Source of the DNA: Bradyrhizobium ottawaense
GTDB lineage: Bacteria; Pseudomonadota; Alphaproteobacteria; Rhizobiales; Xanthobacteraceae
DNA length: 64,000 nucleotides
NCBI RefSeq assembly: GCF_900099825.1
Contig: NZ_LT629693.1
Location: forward strand, 1,426,001-1,490,000
Reading direction: 5' to 3'
Positions 8,957 through 19,177 of the stretch are shown here, piece after piece (position 1 is the first letter of the stretch; every line of letters begins with the position of its first letter). The translations under genes and the position numbers were made by a program. The notes below the pieces were generated by a model that was not told where the DNA came from, did no database searches, and saw only the letters and a list, made by a program, of their open reading frames with translations.

Positions 8957-9790
8957 ATGCTTGACGTTCCCAAGAACAACGAAAAGAACAACGAAAAATC
9001 CTATGCCGACGGCAAGATTCTCCAGAGCGTCACTGACGGCGTCGGTGTCATCACCTTCAACAATCCCGCGAAACGCAACGCGATGTCGCTGGATATGTGG
9101 GAAGGGCTCGGCAGCGCGCTGATCGAGCTGCGCGACAACGATGATGTCCGTGTCGTGATCATGGTCGGGGCCGGCGACAAGGCCTTCGTCTCGGGCGCCG
9201 ATATCAGCCAGTTCGAAAAAGTCCGCCACAATGCGGCAGCGTCGGAAGAATACTCAAAAAAGAGCGAAGCCCAGCGCGCATTGCTGGCGAATTACCCGAA
9301 GCCGATCATCGCCTGCATCAGAGGTTTCTGCCTCGGCGGCGGCATGCAGGTTGCGATGGCGGCCGATATCCGCATCGCCAGCGACAACAGCCAGTTCGGT
9401 ATTCCCGCCGCCAAGCTCGGTATCGCCTACGGCTATGACGGACTGCGCCACCTGGTCTCGCTGGTCGGACCGTCATGGGCGCGGCTGATCATGTATACGG
9501 GTATGAAGATCGATTCCGCGGAGGCGTTGCGGATCGGTCTCGTCGATCGCGTTTCACCCGATGCCGGACTGTGGGATGCGACCATGGAGATCGCGCGCAC
9601 GATCTCCGGCAACGCGCCGCTCGCCATCAAGGCCGCCAAGATCACCATCGCGCAGGTGATGAAGGATCCCGACAAGCGCGACATGAACGCAATCAAGCAG
9701 GTCGGCACCGACTGCATGGACTCGGCAGACTTCCGCGAAGGCCGCCAGGCTTTCATGGAAAAGCGCAAGCCGAAGTTCACCGGTCGGTAA
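8957..9790 (+). CDS. Enoyl-CoA hydratase/isomerase family protein
   Basis: A 277-residue crotonase-fold enzyme. The oxyanion-hole segments are present: AFVSGADISQFE in the first and CIRGFCLGGGMQVAMAADIRIA in the second. It would hydrate or isomerise an acyl-CoA in the cytoplasm. The chosen ATG at 8957 follows the GST stop by about 40 bp; an upstream in-frame TTG inside the GST end is unlikely to be used. The stop codon abuts the start of the permease gene at 9791, so the two are translationally close. With the CoA-transferase at the operon end it forms an activation-hydration pair for an unsaturated acid. The residues NNEKNNEK near the N-terminus are an unusual low-complexity stretch. Confidence 0.88.
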   Translation: MLDVPKNNEKNNEKSYADGKILQSVTDGVGVITFNNPAKRNAMSLDMWEGLGSALIELRDNDDVRVVIMVGAGDKAFVSGADISQFEKVRHNAAASEEYSKKSEAQRALLANYPKPIIACIRGFCLGGGMQVAMAADIRIASDNSQFGIPAAKLGIAYGYDGLRHLVSLVGPSWARLIMYTGMKIDSAEALRIGLVDRVSPDAGLWDATMEIARTISGNAPLAIKAAKITIAQVMKDPDKRDMNAIKQVGTDCMDSADFREGRQAFMEKRKPKFTGR

Positions 9791-11530
9791 ATGGCTGTAC
9801 TGGGAATAGAGGGTGATCGCAGCACTGCCGCAACGAAAGTTGCCGCAGCGCTCCGCAACGCCTTCAACCCGACGACGCTGGTAGCGCTGCTGCTGGCGGC
9901 CGTTCTGGTGTTCCTGGTCGCCAATCCGCTGTTCCAGCTGGTCAAGGACAGTTTCACCAACGCCCGCGATCACAGTTTTACTTTCGCCAATTACGTCACC
10001 GCCTTCGGGCGGCCGCGCTACGTTCAGGCGCTGATCAACTCGATGGAGCTCGGGGCGGTCGCAGCGTTGTTCGCCAGCATCATCGCGGTGCCGCTCGCCT
10101 GGGGCGTCTCGCGCACCGACATGCCCGGTCGCGGCTTCGTGCATGTGATGGTGCTGGCCTCGTTCCTGATCCCGCCGTTCGTCGGCGCGATCGGCTGGAT
10201 ATTGCTCGGCGGCCCCAATGCCGGCTGGATCAACAAGGCGTGGATGGCGATAACCGGCGCGCCATCGGGCCCGTTCAATATCTTCACCTTCTGGGGCCTG
10301 GCGCTGGTCACCGCGCTCTATTCGTTTCCGCTGATCTACGTCTTCACCAAGTCCGCGCTCGATCTGATCTCGACCGAGATGGAGGAAGCCGCCGCGATCC
10401 TCGGCGCCGGTCCGGCGCAGACCACCTTTCGCGTCACCCTGCCGCTGGCGCTGCCGGCGATCCTCGGCTCGGTCTTCCTGGTATTTCTCGAAGTGCTCGG
10501 CCTCTACGGCACGCCGGCGCTGATCGCGATCCCCGCCGGCTTCAATGTCGTGACGACGCAGCTCGCGGCGTTTTTCGAAAATCCCGTCCGGGTCGAAGTC
10601 GCCGCGGCGTTCTCGATGCCGATGGTTGGCATCACCATTGCGCTGTTGTGGGTGCAGCGCCGCCTCCTGGCGCGCAAGAGCTATGTCACCGTCGGCGGCA
10701 AAGGCGGCCACCGCGAGCCGATGGCGCTCGGCGCCTTCCGCTGGGGGTTGTTTGCCTATGCGATGGCGATCGCGGGCCTGTCGGTGTTCATGCCGCTGTT
10801 CATCATCCTGCAGACCGCGTTCAGCAAGGCCTGGGCGCTGCCGATGTCGGCCACTAACTTTACCTTCCATAATTTCCGTGAGGTGCTGTTCGACCAGCTG
10901 ACAGTGCGGCAGGCGCTGTTCAACACCTTTCAATACGCCATCATCACCGCGACCATCTGCACCTTCCTGGGCTTCGCCGTCGCCTACATCTCGCAGCGCA
11001 AGCTGCTGCCCTACTCCCACCTGTTGGCCAGCATCACACTGGCGCCGTTTGCGGTACCCGGCATCGTGCTCGCGATCTGCTTCTACGCAGCCTACGCGCC
11101 GCCGCCGTTCGCGCTCTACGGCCTCGGCGCGCTGGTGGTGATCGCCTTTGTCACCCGGTTCCTCCCGATCGCCTTTACCAATTCCAATTCCGCCATTCAG
11201 GGCCTGCATCCCGAACTGGAAGAGGCCGTGCGAATCGCCGGCGGCAACCAGGCCCGCGCGCTCTGGCTCGTGGTGGTGCCGATCCTGAAGAAATCGCTGT
11301 TCGGAAGCTGGCTGCTGATCTTCATCATCGGCACGCGCGAACTATCGACCGCGATGTTCCTGTCCGGGCCGCAAACCCGCGTCGTCTCGGTGCTGACGCT
11401 GGAGCTGAGCGAACAGGGGTCATATGAAATGCTTTCCGCGATTTCCGTCCTGCTGCTCGCCGTCACCGGAATCGTGACCTTGATCGGCGCAGCCGTTCTC
11501 GGCCGGGACTTCATGCTGAGGCGAAACTGA
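9791..11530 (+). CDS. ABC importer permease with two fused membrane domains
   Basis: A 579-residue inner-membrane protein with two binding-protein-dependent transport domains in one chain, as in FbpB/AfuB-type Fe(III) systems. About 12 membrane segments are visible. Two EAA loops that dock the ATPase are clear: EEAAAILGAGPAQTTFRVTLP and EEAVRIAGGNQARALWLVV. The gene starts directly at the hydratase stop and its TGA overlaps the ATG of the ATPase gene. It pairs with the binding protein at 7119. The fused arrangement means one chain supplies both halves of the channel. Confidence 0.9.
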   Translation: MAVLGIEGDRSTAATKVAAALRNAFNPTTLVALLLAAVLVFLVANPLFQLVKDSFTNARDHSFTFANYVTAFGRPRYVQALINSMELGAVAALFASIIAVPLAWGVSRTDMPGRGFVHVMVLASFLIPPFVGAIGWILLGGPNAGWINKAWMAITGAPSGPFNIFTFWGLALVTALYSFPLIYVFTKSALDLISTEMEEAAAILGAGPAQTTFRVTLPLALPAILGSVFLVFLEVLGLYGTPALIAIPAGFNVVTTQLAAFFENPVRVEVAAAFSMPMVGITIALLWVQRRLLARKSYVTVGGKGGHREPMALGAFRWGLFAYAMAIAGLSVFMPLFIILQTAFSKAWALPMSATNFTFHNFREVLFDQLTVRQALFNTFQYAIITATICTFLGFAVAYISQRKLLPYSHLLASITLAPFAVPGIVLAICFYAAYAPPPFALYGLGALVVIAFVTRFLPIAFTNSNSAIQGLHPELEEAVRIAGGNQARALWLVVVPILKKSLFGSWLLIFIIGTRELSTAMFLSGPQTRVVSVLTLELSEQGSYEMLSAISVLLLAVTGIVTLIGAAVLGRDFMLRRN

Positions 11531-12606
11531 TGGACAAGTTGCAGCTCAAGGGCCTGACCAAGAAGTTTGCTGATCTCGTCGTCGTCGGCGATCTCAATCT
11601 GACGCTTCGCGCGGGCGAATTCGTCTCGCTGCTGGGACCGTCCGGCTGCGGCAAGACCACGACGCTGCGGATGATCGCAGGCTTCGTCACGCCCACCGCA
11701 GGCACCGTGGAGATGGACGGCCGGCAGATGTCGTCGGCAACCTCTTCGTTGCCGCCGGAGAAGCGGCGGATGTCGATGATTTTTCAGAGCTACGCGCTGT
11801 GGCCAAACATGACGGTCGAGCAGAACGTCGCCTTCGGCCTCAAGATGCGCAAGGTAGCCAAGGACGAGGCCAGACGCCGGGTCGGGCAGATCCTCGACGT
11901 GGTGCAGCTTGGCCACCTCGCGGCGCGCTATCCCAACGAACTTTCCGGCGGCCAGCAGCAGCGGGTATCGCTGGCGCGAGCGCTGGTGGTGAAGCCGGAA
12001 ATCCTGCTGCTCGACGAACCCTTGTCGAACCTCGACGCCAACCTGCGCGAGGAGATGCGCAGCGAGATCCGCCGCCTGCACAATGAATTCGGCATCACCT
12101 CGATCTATGTCACCCACGACCAGTCGGAGGCGATGACGACGTCGGATCGCATTGCCGTCATGAACAGGGGCCGCATCGAGCAGATCGATGATCCCCTGAC
12201 GCTTTATACAAGGCCGAAGACGCGCTACGTCGCCGAGTTCATCGGGCGCTCCAACATTCTCGACGGCAAGCCGAACGGCTCCAGCGTCGCCTTCAACGGT
12301 TTTGAGGTCGCCTCCTCAAGGCTCGGCACCAGCGGGCCAATCCATACAAGCGAATTCTCGCTGCGCTCGCAGAACCTCGCATTGCATGCCGCCTGCCCTG
12401 ACGGAGATTGTGTCATCCTGCCCGGCAGCATTATCGAGCGCGCTTTTCTGGGCGAGAGCTGGGACTACGCCTTCCGCACCGAAACCGGCGATCTCAAGCT
12501 GCGGGTGATGTCGCCGCCCGTCAGCGTCTTCACTGTCGGCCAGAAAGTCTGGCTGGAGATCAACCCGTCGCACATCATCCCGATCCAGGACGATCAACAT
12601 GCATAA
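11530..12606 (+). CDS. ABC importer ATPase, Fe(III)/polyamine-type
   Basis: A 358-residue nucleotide-binding subunit. Walker A GPSGCGKTT is at 36-44, the Q-loop Gln at 86, the signature LSGGQQQR at 138-145 and Walker B ILLLDEP at 158-164, followed by the D-loop SNLDA. A C-terminal TOBE-like beta domain after about residue 240 is typical of the FbpC/PotA class. Its ATG overlaps the permease stop codon, and its own end overlaps the CoA-transferase start by 8 bp. The overlaps place it in the same transcript as the hydratase and CoA-transferase. Confidence 0.92.
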   Translation: MDKLQLKGLTKKFADLVVVGDLNLTLRAGEFVSLLGPSGCGKTTTLRMIAGFVTPTAGTVEMDGRQMSSATSSLPPEKRRMSMIFQSYALWPNMTVEQNVAFGLKMRKVAKDEARRRVGQILDVVQLGHLAARYPNELSGGQQQRVSLARALVVKPEILLLDEPLSNLDANLREEMRSEIRRLHNEFGITSIYVTHDQSEAMTTSDRIAVMNRGRIEQIDDPLTLYTRPKTRYVAEFIGRSNILDGKPNGSSVAFNGFEVASSRLGTSGPIHTSEFSLRSQNLALHAACPDGDCVILPGSIIERAFLGESWDYAFRTETGDLKLRVMSPPVSVFTVGQKVWLEINPSHIIPIQDDQHA

Positions 12607-13828
12607 GCCCGTCGATAAAGCCGAACACGCCGCGCCGCAGGACCAATCCTCCCGGTTGCCGCTGTCGCGGTTCAAGGTACTCGACCTGACGCTGGCGCGC
12701 GCCGGCCCGTCCTGCGTCCGTACGCTCGCCGACTGGGGCGCCGACGTGATCCGCGTCGAACCGCCGCCGGAAGCCGGTGAGGCCAGCGAAGTCGTCGGCC
12801 GCCGCGACGGCTCGGACTTCCAGAACCTGCACCGCAACAAGCGCGCCATCACGCTGAACCTGAAGACCGACGAAGGCCGCGAGGTCTTCATGCGGCTCGC
12901 CGAGCAGGCCGACGTCATCGTCGAGAACATGCGCCCCAGCGTCGCCAAGCGCCTCGGCGTCGACTTCGAATCGGTCAGGAAGCGCAACCCGAGAATCGTC
13001 TATGGCAGCATTTCCGGCTTTGGCCAGTACGGCCCCTATACCGAGCGGCCCTCGATCGACCAGATCGCGCAGGGCATGACCGGCATCATGTCGGTGACGG
13101 GATTTCCGGGCCATGGCCCGCTGCGCGTCGGCGTCGCCGTCACCGACATCATGGCCGGCGCGTTCCTGGCGCAGGGCGTTCTCATTGCGCTGCTCGACCG
13201 CGAGGTTTCGGGCATAGGCCGCTGGGTCCAGACCTCGCTGCTGGAGGCCGGCATCACGCTGATGGATTTTCAGGCGACGCGTTGGACCATGGACAAGAAG
13301 GTGCCGCCGCAGGAAGGCAACCACCATCCGACCAACACGCCGATGGGACTGTTCCCGACCGCCGACGGTTTTCTCAACCTCTCCGCCACCGGCAACAAGA
13401 ACTTTGCAAAATTCTGCAAGCTGATCGGCCGGGAAAAGATGATCGCTGATCCGCGCTTTGCTTCGTCGGGCTTGCGCTCGCGAAACCGGGAAGCGCTGAA
13501 CGAGTTGATCACCACTGCCTTGCGCACGCGGTCCAGCCGCGAATGGTTCGAGATCATGGTCGCCGAGGGTCTTCCCTGCGGCCCGGTCTATAACGTCAAG
13601 GACGTCTTCGCCGACCCGCAGGTCGAGCGGTTGCGGATCAAGCGATCCGTCACCCATCCGCGCCTCGGCGAACTCGACCTGATCGCGCAGCCCTGCGAGA
13701 TCACCGGCTTCGATCGCAACTTGCGATCCGCCACCCCTGATCTCGGCGAGCACAATGATGAGGTGTTGCGCTCGCTCGGCTATGACGCCGAAGGCATCGA
13801 GAGACTGAAGGCGGCGAAGGCGATTTGA
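12599..13828 (+). CDS. CaiB/BaiF family (class III) CoA-transferase
   Basis: A 409-residue cytosolic enzyme that moves CoA between carboxylic acids. The N-terminal Rossmann-like region has LDLTLARAGPSCVRTLADWGADVIRVEPP. The conserved acidic residue that forms the acyl-anhydride/thioester in this family corresponds to Asp154 in PSIDQIAQGMTG. It overlaps the ATPase gene by 8 bp and ends the operon that starts at 7119. The likely job is to activate the imported organic acid to its CoA ester for the enoyl-CoA hydratase. Substrate specificity cannot be inferred. Confidence 0.9.
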   Translation: MHKPVDKAEHAAPQDQSSRLPLSRFKVLDLTLARAGPSCVRTLADWGADVIRVEPPPEAGEASEVVGRRDGSDFQNLHRNKRAITLNLKTDEGREVFMRLAEQADVIVENMRPSVAKRLGVDFESVRKRNPRIVYGSISGFGQYGPYTERPSIDQIAQGMTGIMSVTGFPGHGPLRVGVAVTDIMAGAFLAQGVLIALLDREVSGIGRWVQTSLLEAGITLMDFQATRWTMDKKVPPQEGNHHPTNTPMGLFPTADGFLNLSATGNKNFAKFCKLIGREKMIADPRFASSGLRSRNREALNELITTALRTRSSREWFEIMVAEGLPCGPVYNVKDVFADPQVERLRIKRSVTHPRLGELDLIAQPCEITGFDRNLRSATPDLGEHNDEVLRSLGYDAEGIERLKAAKAI

Positions 13829-13856
13829 TTACGGTGCCTATCCCATTACCTCCGGA

Positions 13857-13873
13857 TGAGCGCCTTGCGCTCA
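13857..13873. terminator. Weak hairpin after the CoA-transferase operon
   Basis: TGAGCGC, loop ctt, GCGCTCA forms a 7-bp perfect stem 28 bp past the CoA-transferase stop. The gene converges on the dehydrogenase ending at 13935. No U-tract follows directly, so this is only a possible terminator. Confidence 0.3.
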
Positions 13874-13934
13874 CCGAGGCAGCGCGAAGCTACTTTGCAT
13901 GGGGTTGTTTTCGATATTTTGGCTGGACTGGCTT

Positions 13935-15017
13935 CTATAGCGCCGCCAGCACGGCCTTGGCGATGTCGTTGGTGCCGTTGCTGCCGCCGAATTCCATCGG
14001 CTTGATGCCGTCGGCATAGGCCTTGTCGACGGCGCGCTCGATGCGTTCGCCGGCTTCCGCGGCGCTTTCGAGGCCGTGCTTGTCGGCCAGCCAATCCAGC
14101 ATCATCGCCACCGACAGGATCATGCCGGTCGGATTGGCTTTGCCCTGCCCCATGATATCGGGCGCGGTACCGTGGCACGGCTGGAACACGGCGTGGCGAT
14201 CGCCGATATCGGCCGACGGCGCCATGCCCATGCCGCCGATCAGACCGGCGGTCATGTCGGAGAGGATGTCGCCGAACATGTTCTCCATCACCATGACGTC
14301 GAAATCCCAGGGACGCTTGACCAGCAGCGCCGAGCAGGCGTCGACATAGAGCCGGTCGGCCTTGACGTCGGGATGGCGCCTGGCCGCGTCGTCGAACATC
14401 TCGCGGAAGAACGCGAACGCCTTGAACACGTTCGCCTTGTCGACGCAGGTCAGCCCGCCATTGGCTCGCCCGCGCGCCTTGCGGCGTTCGGCCAGCCGAA
14501 ACGAGAACTCGAACAGCCGTTCCGAGGTTTTTCGCGTGATGACGAGGGTCTCGCGCGCCTCGGTATCGGTGACCACGCCCTTGCCCATCGAGGCGAACAG
14601 GCCTTCAGTGGACTCGCGGATCACGACGAGATCGATGCCGCGCTGGTCGGCGCCGACGATCGGGCTCGGCACCCCCGGAATCAGCCGCGCAGGGCGCACG
14701 CCGGCATAGAGATCGAAATGAAAGCGCAGCTCGACCTGCGGCATGATCTCGGTGTTGTCGGGGTAGCGCACCGACGGCAGGCCGCAGGCGCCAAGCAGAA
14801 TAGCATCCGCCTCGTCGCACAGCTTCACCGTGCTGTCCGGCATCGACTTGCCGGTCGCCAGATAATTGTTGGCGCCGGCGGGCGCGTCGGTGAAGCGGAA
14901 CTTCAGGTCCGTCGTCGCCTCGATCTTGCGCAGGACTTCCAGCGCGGGGGCCATCACTTCCGGGCCGATGCCGTCGCCGCCGAGGACGGCGATGTGAAGT
15001 GCGTTGTTTGCGGACAT
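13935..15017 (-). CDS. Isocitrate/isopropylmalate dehydrogenase family protein
   Basis: A 360-residue NAD(P)-dependent beta-decarboxylating dehydrogenase. The N-terminus HIAVLGGDGIGPEV and the family signature NMFGDILSDMTAGLIGGMGMAPSA are intact, as are the substrate/metal segment VDACSALLV and the adenosine site HGTAPDIMGQGKANP. The family oxidises 2-hydroxy acids bearing a second carboxylate (isopropylmalate, isocitrate, tartrate, homoisocitrate). Placement beside catabolic and transport genes, with no leuC/leuD nearby, favours a tartrate-like or other catabolic role over leucine synthesis. GAGGT lies about seven bases before the ATG. It is downstream of the alcohol dehydrogenase, with a palindromic repeat between. 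Confidence 0.85.
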   Translation of the reverse strand: MSANNALHIAVLGGDGIGPEVMAPALEVLRKIEATTDLKFRFTDAPAGANNYLATGKSMPDSTVKLCDEADAILLGACGLPSVRYPDNTEIMPQVELRFHFDLYAGVRPARLIPGVPSPIVGADQRGIDLVVIRESTEGLFASMGKGVVTDTEARETLVITRKTSERLFEFSFRLAERRKARGRANGGLTCVDKANVFKAFAFFREMFDDAARRHPDVKADRLYVDACSALLVKRPWDFDVMVMENMFGDILSDMTAGLIGGMGMAPSADIGDRHAVFQPCHGTAPDIMGQGKANPTGMILSVAMMLDWLADKHGLESAAEAGERIERAVDKAYADGIKPMEFGGSNGTNDIAKAVLAAL

Positions 15018-15049
15018 GAACTTACCTCAGGAAAAAGGGAATTAATTTC

Positions 15050-15129
15050 GTCATTCCGGGGCGATGCGAAGCATCGAACCCGGAATCTCGAGATTCCGGG
15101 TCTGGTGCTACGCACCATCCCGGAATGAC
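15050..15129. repeat. Multi-hairpin palindromic repeat
   Basis: An outer stem, GTCATTCCGGG paired with CCCGGAATGAC, encloses three hairpins: CGATGCGAAGCATCG, a CCCGGAATC/GATTCCGGG palindrome and TGGTGCTACGCACCA. The result resembles a cloverleaf. It lies between two same-strand genes. Elements of this form are common in Bradyrhizobium intergenic DNA. It may stabilise or terminate the transcript leaving the alcohol dehydrogenase gene. Confidence 0.75.
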
Positions 15130-15135
15130 AGTCTG

Positions 15136-16206
15136 CTACGGCGTCAGCACCGCGCGTCCTACCAACTTGCCCTTGTGCAGATCGTTCAGCGCTTCATTGG
15201 CTTTCGCAAGCGGCATCGTCGTTACCGGTATCGGCGCAATCTTCTTGGTACGCACCAGATCGAGCAATTCCTGGGTCTCGCGCAGATTACCGACATAGCT
15301 GCCCTGGATCGTGATCGCCTTGATCGGGATCAGCGGCAACGCCCAGGTCGCGCCGCCGCCGAACAGGCCGACGATCACGAGCTTGCCGCCCTTGGCGAGA
15401 CAGTCGAAGCCGAGCTGCGTGGTGGCGGCGTTGCCGACCAGATCGATCACCGCGCGGATCGGGCCGCCGGCTTTCTTCATGAGCTGCTCCAGCGCATCAG
15501 GCGCCTTGCCGTCGACGGTGGCGAGCGCGCCGGCGGCCTCCGCCGCCTCACGCTTGCGGGCGTCGATATCGACGACGATGGCGCCCTTGCCGCCCATCGC
15601 TTTCAACAGCGACAACGCCATCAGGCCGAGCCCGCCGGCGCCGAAAATCACGATCGGCGAGTTCAAGGCAAACTCAACCTTCTTGATCGCGCTAAAAGTG
15701 GTGACGCCGGAGCAGGCATAAGGCGCTGCCGTGACCGGATCGAGCCCCTTCAGGTTCAACAGGTATTTCGGATGCGGCACGGTCATGTGATCGGCGTAGC
15801 CGCCGTCGCAATAGACGCCGAGCGAATTCGGCTTGACGGCGCACATGTTCTCGTCGCCAGCAAGACAGGTCTCGCACTTGCCACAGCCGAGCCATGGATA
15901 GGCCAGCGCGATGTCGCCGGCCTTGAGCCCGCCTTTGTCGGATTCCTTGACATCAGGTCCGAACGCCAGGATCTCGCCGACCGTCTCGTGTCCCATCGTG
16001 CGCGGCAGCGACACGCCGCGGTCCTTCAGCGACAGCGGCTTGCGGCCGTGGCCGAGATCGTAGCCGCCTTCCCAGATGTGAAGGTCGCTGTGGCACACGC
16101 CGGCGGCCTTGACCTTGATCAGCACCTGCGTGCCGGTGGGCTGCGGCGTCGGCTGGTCCACCTCTTTCAGGGGGGCATTGAACTCGGCGACCTGGAAACT
16201 CTTCAT
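15136..16206 (-). CDS. Zinc-dependent alcohol dehydrogenase
   Basis: A 356-residue medium-chain alcohol dehydrogenase. The catalytic zinc site is seen in GVCHSDLHIWEGG and GHETVGEI. The structural zinc lobe has four cysteines in CGKCETCLAGDENMC. The NAD site is FGAGGLGLMALSLLKAMG. Full-length enzymes oxidise primary or secondary alcohols, or reduce aldehydes, in the cytoplasm. The start at 16206 follows GGGAGA and gives the standard N-terminus. The longer frame from 16299 would add about 31 residues of repeated Asn-Lys-Ala-Phe made by a tandem repeat and is less likely. It sits upstream of the dehydrogenase at 13935. Confidence 0.9.
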   Translation of the reverse strand: MKSFQVAEFNAPLKEVDQPTPQPTGTQVLIKVKAAGVCHSDLHIWEGGYDLGHGRKPLSLKDRGVSLPRTMGHETVGEILAFGPDVKESDKGGLKAGDIALAYPWLGCGKCETCLAGDENMCAVKPNSLGVYCDGGYADHMTVPHPKYLLNLKGLDPVTAAPYACSGVTTFSAIKKVEFALNSPIVIFGAGGLGLMALSLLKAMGGKGAIVVDIDARKREAAEAAGALATVDGKAPDALEQLMKKAGGPIRAVIDLVGNAATTQLGFDCLAKGGKLVIVGLFGGGATWALPLIPIKAITIQGSYVGNLRETQELLDLVRTKKIAPIPVTTMPLAKANEALNDLHKGKLVGRAVLTP

Positions 16207-16224
16207 CGCTTCTCTCCCGTAAGT

Positions 16225-16277
16225 CTTGTTCTTGAAGGCATTCTTGTTCTTAAAGGCATTCTTGTTCGTGAAGGCTT
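16225..16277. repeat. Three tandem 18-bp units in the alcohol dehydrogenase leader
   Basis: On the plus strand the unit cttgttcttgaaggcatt occurs at 16225-16242, again at 16243-16260 with one change, and a third time, more diverged, from 16261. The units sit 19 bp upstream of the chosen start of the alcohol dehydrogenase gene, in its 5' leader. Because the period is a multiple of three, they also keep an upstream frame open. Copy number could vary between strains. Confidence 0.8.
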
Positions 16278-16344
16278 GCTTGAGGGCGGACATTGCCACG
16301 TCTGCCGATGCGAGACAAACCTGCGGATGATCGTTTTTCGATAT

Positions 16345-17312
16345 TCAGATCAGGGGATGATGGCAAGCCACGAGCTGGCCGGGCGCGACAGTGCGCAGTT
16401 CCGGCATCTCGGCGCTGCATCGCGCGTCCGCGCGCGGACAGCGGGTGCGGAAACGGCAGCCGGATGGCGGCGCGATCGGCGATGGCGGTTCGCCCACCGG
16501 CACGGTTTCGGTCGGACGGACATCCGGATCGGGCACCGGAATCGCTTCGATCAAAAGCGCGGTATAGGGATGTGCCGGTTTGGCGAACAGCTGCTCGGAC
16601 GGACCGACTTCGCAGAGACGGCCGAGATACATCACCGCAACACGGTCGCTGACCGCCTTCACGACCGCCAGATCGTGCGCGATGAACAGCAGCGTCAATC
16701 CGTAGCGCGCCTTCATCTCCTCCAGAAGATTGAGGATCTGGGCGCGAATCGACACGTCGAGCGCGGAAACCGGTTCGTCGCAGATGATAAATTCGGGGTT
16801 GAGCACCAGCGCCCGCGCGATGCAGATACGCTGGCATTGCCCGCCGGAGAATTCGTGCGGCAGCCGTCCGACCACCAGCGCCGGGTCGAGGCCGACGGCG
16901 CTGAGAACTTCGTCCACGAGTTGCTTGCGCTTGGCCGGATCCTTGACGCCTGAAATCACCAGCGGCTCGGCGACGATATCGCCGATTCGGCGTCGCGGAT
17001 TCAACGAGGCGATCGGATCCTGGAAGATCAGTTGCACGCGCCGGCGCATCAGCCGCAAGGTATCGCCCTGCATCGCCGTGAGGTCCTGGCCGTCGAACAA
17101 CACCTTCCCGGAAGTCGGCCGGCGCAACTGCAGCACCGCACGGCCGAGCGTCGACTTGCCGCAACCGGATTCGCCGACCAGGCCCAGCGTTTCGCCGCGG
17201 GCGATCTGCAGGCTGACGCCGGAGACCGCATGCACGGTCCTGGCGCCGACGGGATATTCGACGACGAGATTGTCGACTTCGAGCAGCGAATCCTGCGGAG
17301 TGGTTTGTTGCA

Positions 17313-17316
<4 letters not shown>
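16345..17316 (-). CDS. Dipeptide/oligopeptide-type ABC importer ATPase, second (DppF/OppF-like)
   Basis: A 323-residue ATPase. Walker A is GESGCGKST (48-56), the signature is FSGGQCQR and Walker B is FIICDEP. The C-terminus has the oligo_HPY cysteine pattern CRFRTRCPRADARC, which binds an iron-sulfur cluster in some members. The start codon overlaps the stop of the partner ATPase as ATGA, which fixes the start at 17316. It is the last gene of the binding protein-B-C-D-F operon. Substrates of the family include peptides, nickel, opines and many small organics; the nearby CoA-transferase hints at an organic acid or amide. Confidence 0.92.
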
Positions 17317-18304
<988 letters not shown>

Positions 18305-18308
<4 letters not shown>

Positions 18309-19177
18309 AACGCGCCCTGCCTGGGATCGGTGAGCGCCCGCAGCGTGTCGCCGACCAGGTTAAAGGACAGCACGGTCAGGAACATCGCAATGGCCGGCAG
18401 GAAAGCCAGCCGTGGCGCCACTTCGAGGCTTTCGCGCCCCTCCCCGATCATGCTGCCCCAGCTCGATATCGGCGGCGGCACGCCCAAGCCGAGGAACGAC
18501 AAGGCTCCCTCGACCACGATGGTGACGGCGACGCCGAGCAGGAAGAAAGCGAGCAGCGGCAGCAGCACGTTGGGCAGCAATTCGCGCAGCAGGATGCGCG
18601 CGTGCGTGGCGCCGAGCGCTTGCGCTGCGATAACGAACTCGCGCCGCGCCAGCGTCAGCGTCGACGCCCGCGCCACCCGCATGAAGGCGGGAACGCCGAG
18701 CACGCCGAGGATGCAGGTCAGATTGAAGATCGACTGGCCGAGATAGGCGGTCACCGCGAGCGCCAGGATCAGCGGCGGGAACGCCAGCAACACATCCATG
18801 CTGCCGACCACCAGCGACTCGAACCGGCCGCGGAAGTAACCGGCGAGCATGCCGAGCGCACCGCCGATGGTGAGCCCGATGATCGGCGCGCAGAGGCCGA
18901 CGACCAGCGATATGCGCGCGCCGTAAATCAACCTGGCCAGTTCGTCGCGGCCGAGGCCGTCGGTGCCTAGCCAATGCTCCATCGAAAACGGCGCCCGCCG
19001 CTCCAGCATGTCCATGTCGGTCGGGCTCGGCAGCGGCAGCAGATTGGCGAAGATGGCGACCGCAAACATCAGGGTCATCCAGCCGATCGCAAACCAGAAC
19101 AGCGGCCCCAGCCGGCGCCCGCGCCGGGCCGGCAGTGCCGAGACGTTCTCGTCGAGGCTGAGTTCAAGCGTGGCCAT
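18305..19177 (-). CDS. Dipeptide/oligopeptide-type ABC permease (DppC/OppC-like)
   Basis: A 290-residue inner-membrane permease. A short cytoplasmic N-terminal tail is followed by a first membrane span (FWFAIGWMTLMFAVAIFANLL), the N-terminal domain of OppC-type permeases, and five more spans. The EAA-type loop is AAQALGATHARILLRELLPN. The motif WLGTDGLGRDELARLIYGAR is the classic DppC hallmark. The start at 19177 has AGGA at suitable spacing and overlaps the upstream permease by 14 bp. It pairs with the DppB-like chain. Confidence 0.9.

Noticed and set aside
9554-11209. 551-codon minus-strand frame
   Set aside because: It is antisense to the permease and hydratase genes, is highly charged and has no recognisable domain.
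15050-15129. tRNA-like cloverleaf
   Set aside because: The stems do not have tRNA lengths, and no T-loop or CCA end is present. It matches the palindromic repeat style of the genus.
16225-16277. CRISPR-like repeat
   Set aside because: The units are directly adjacent without spacers and number only three; this is a simple tandem repeat.
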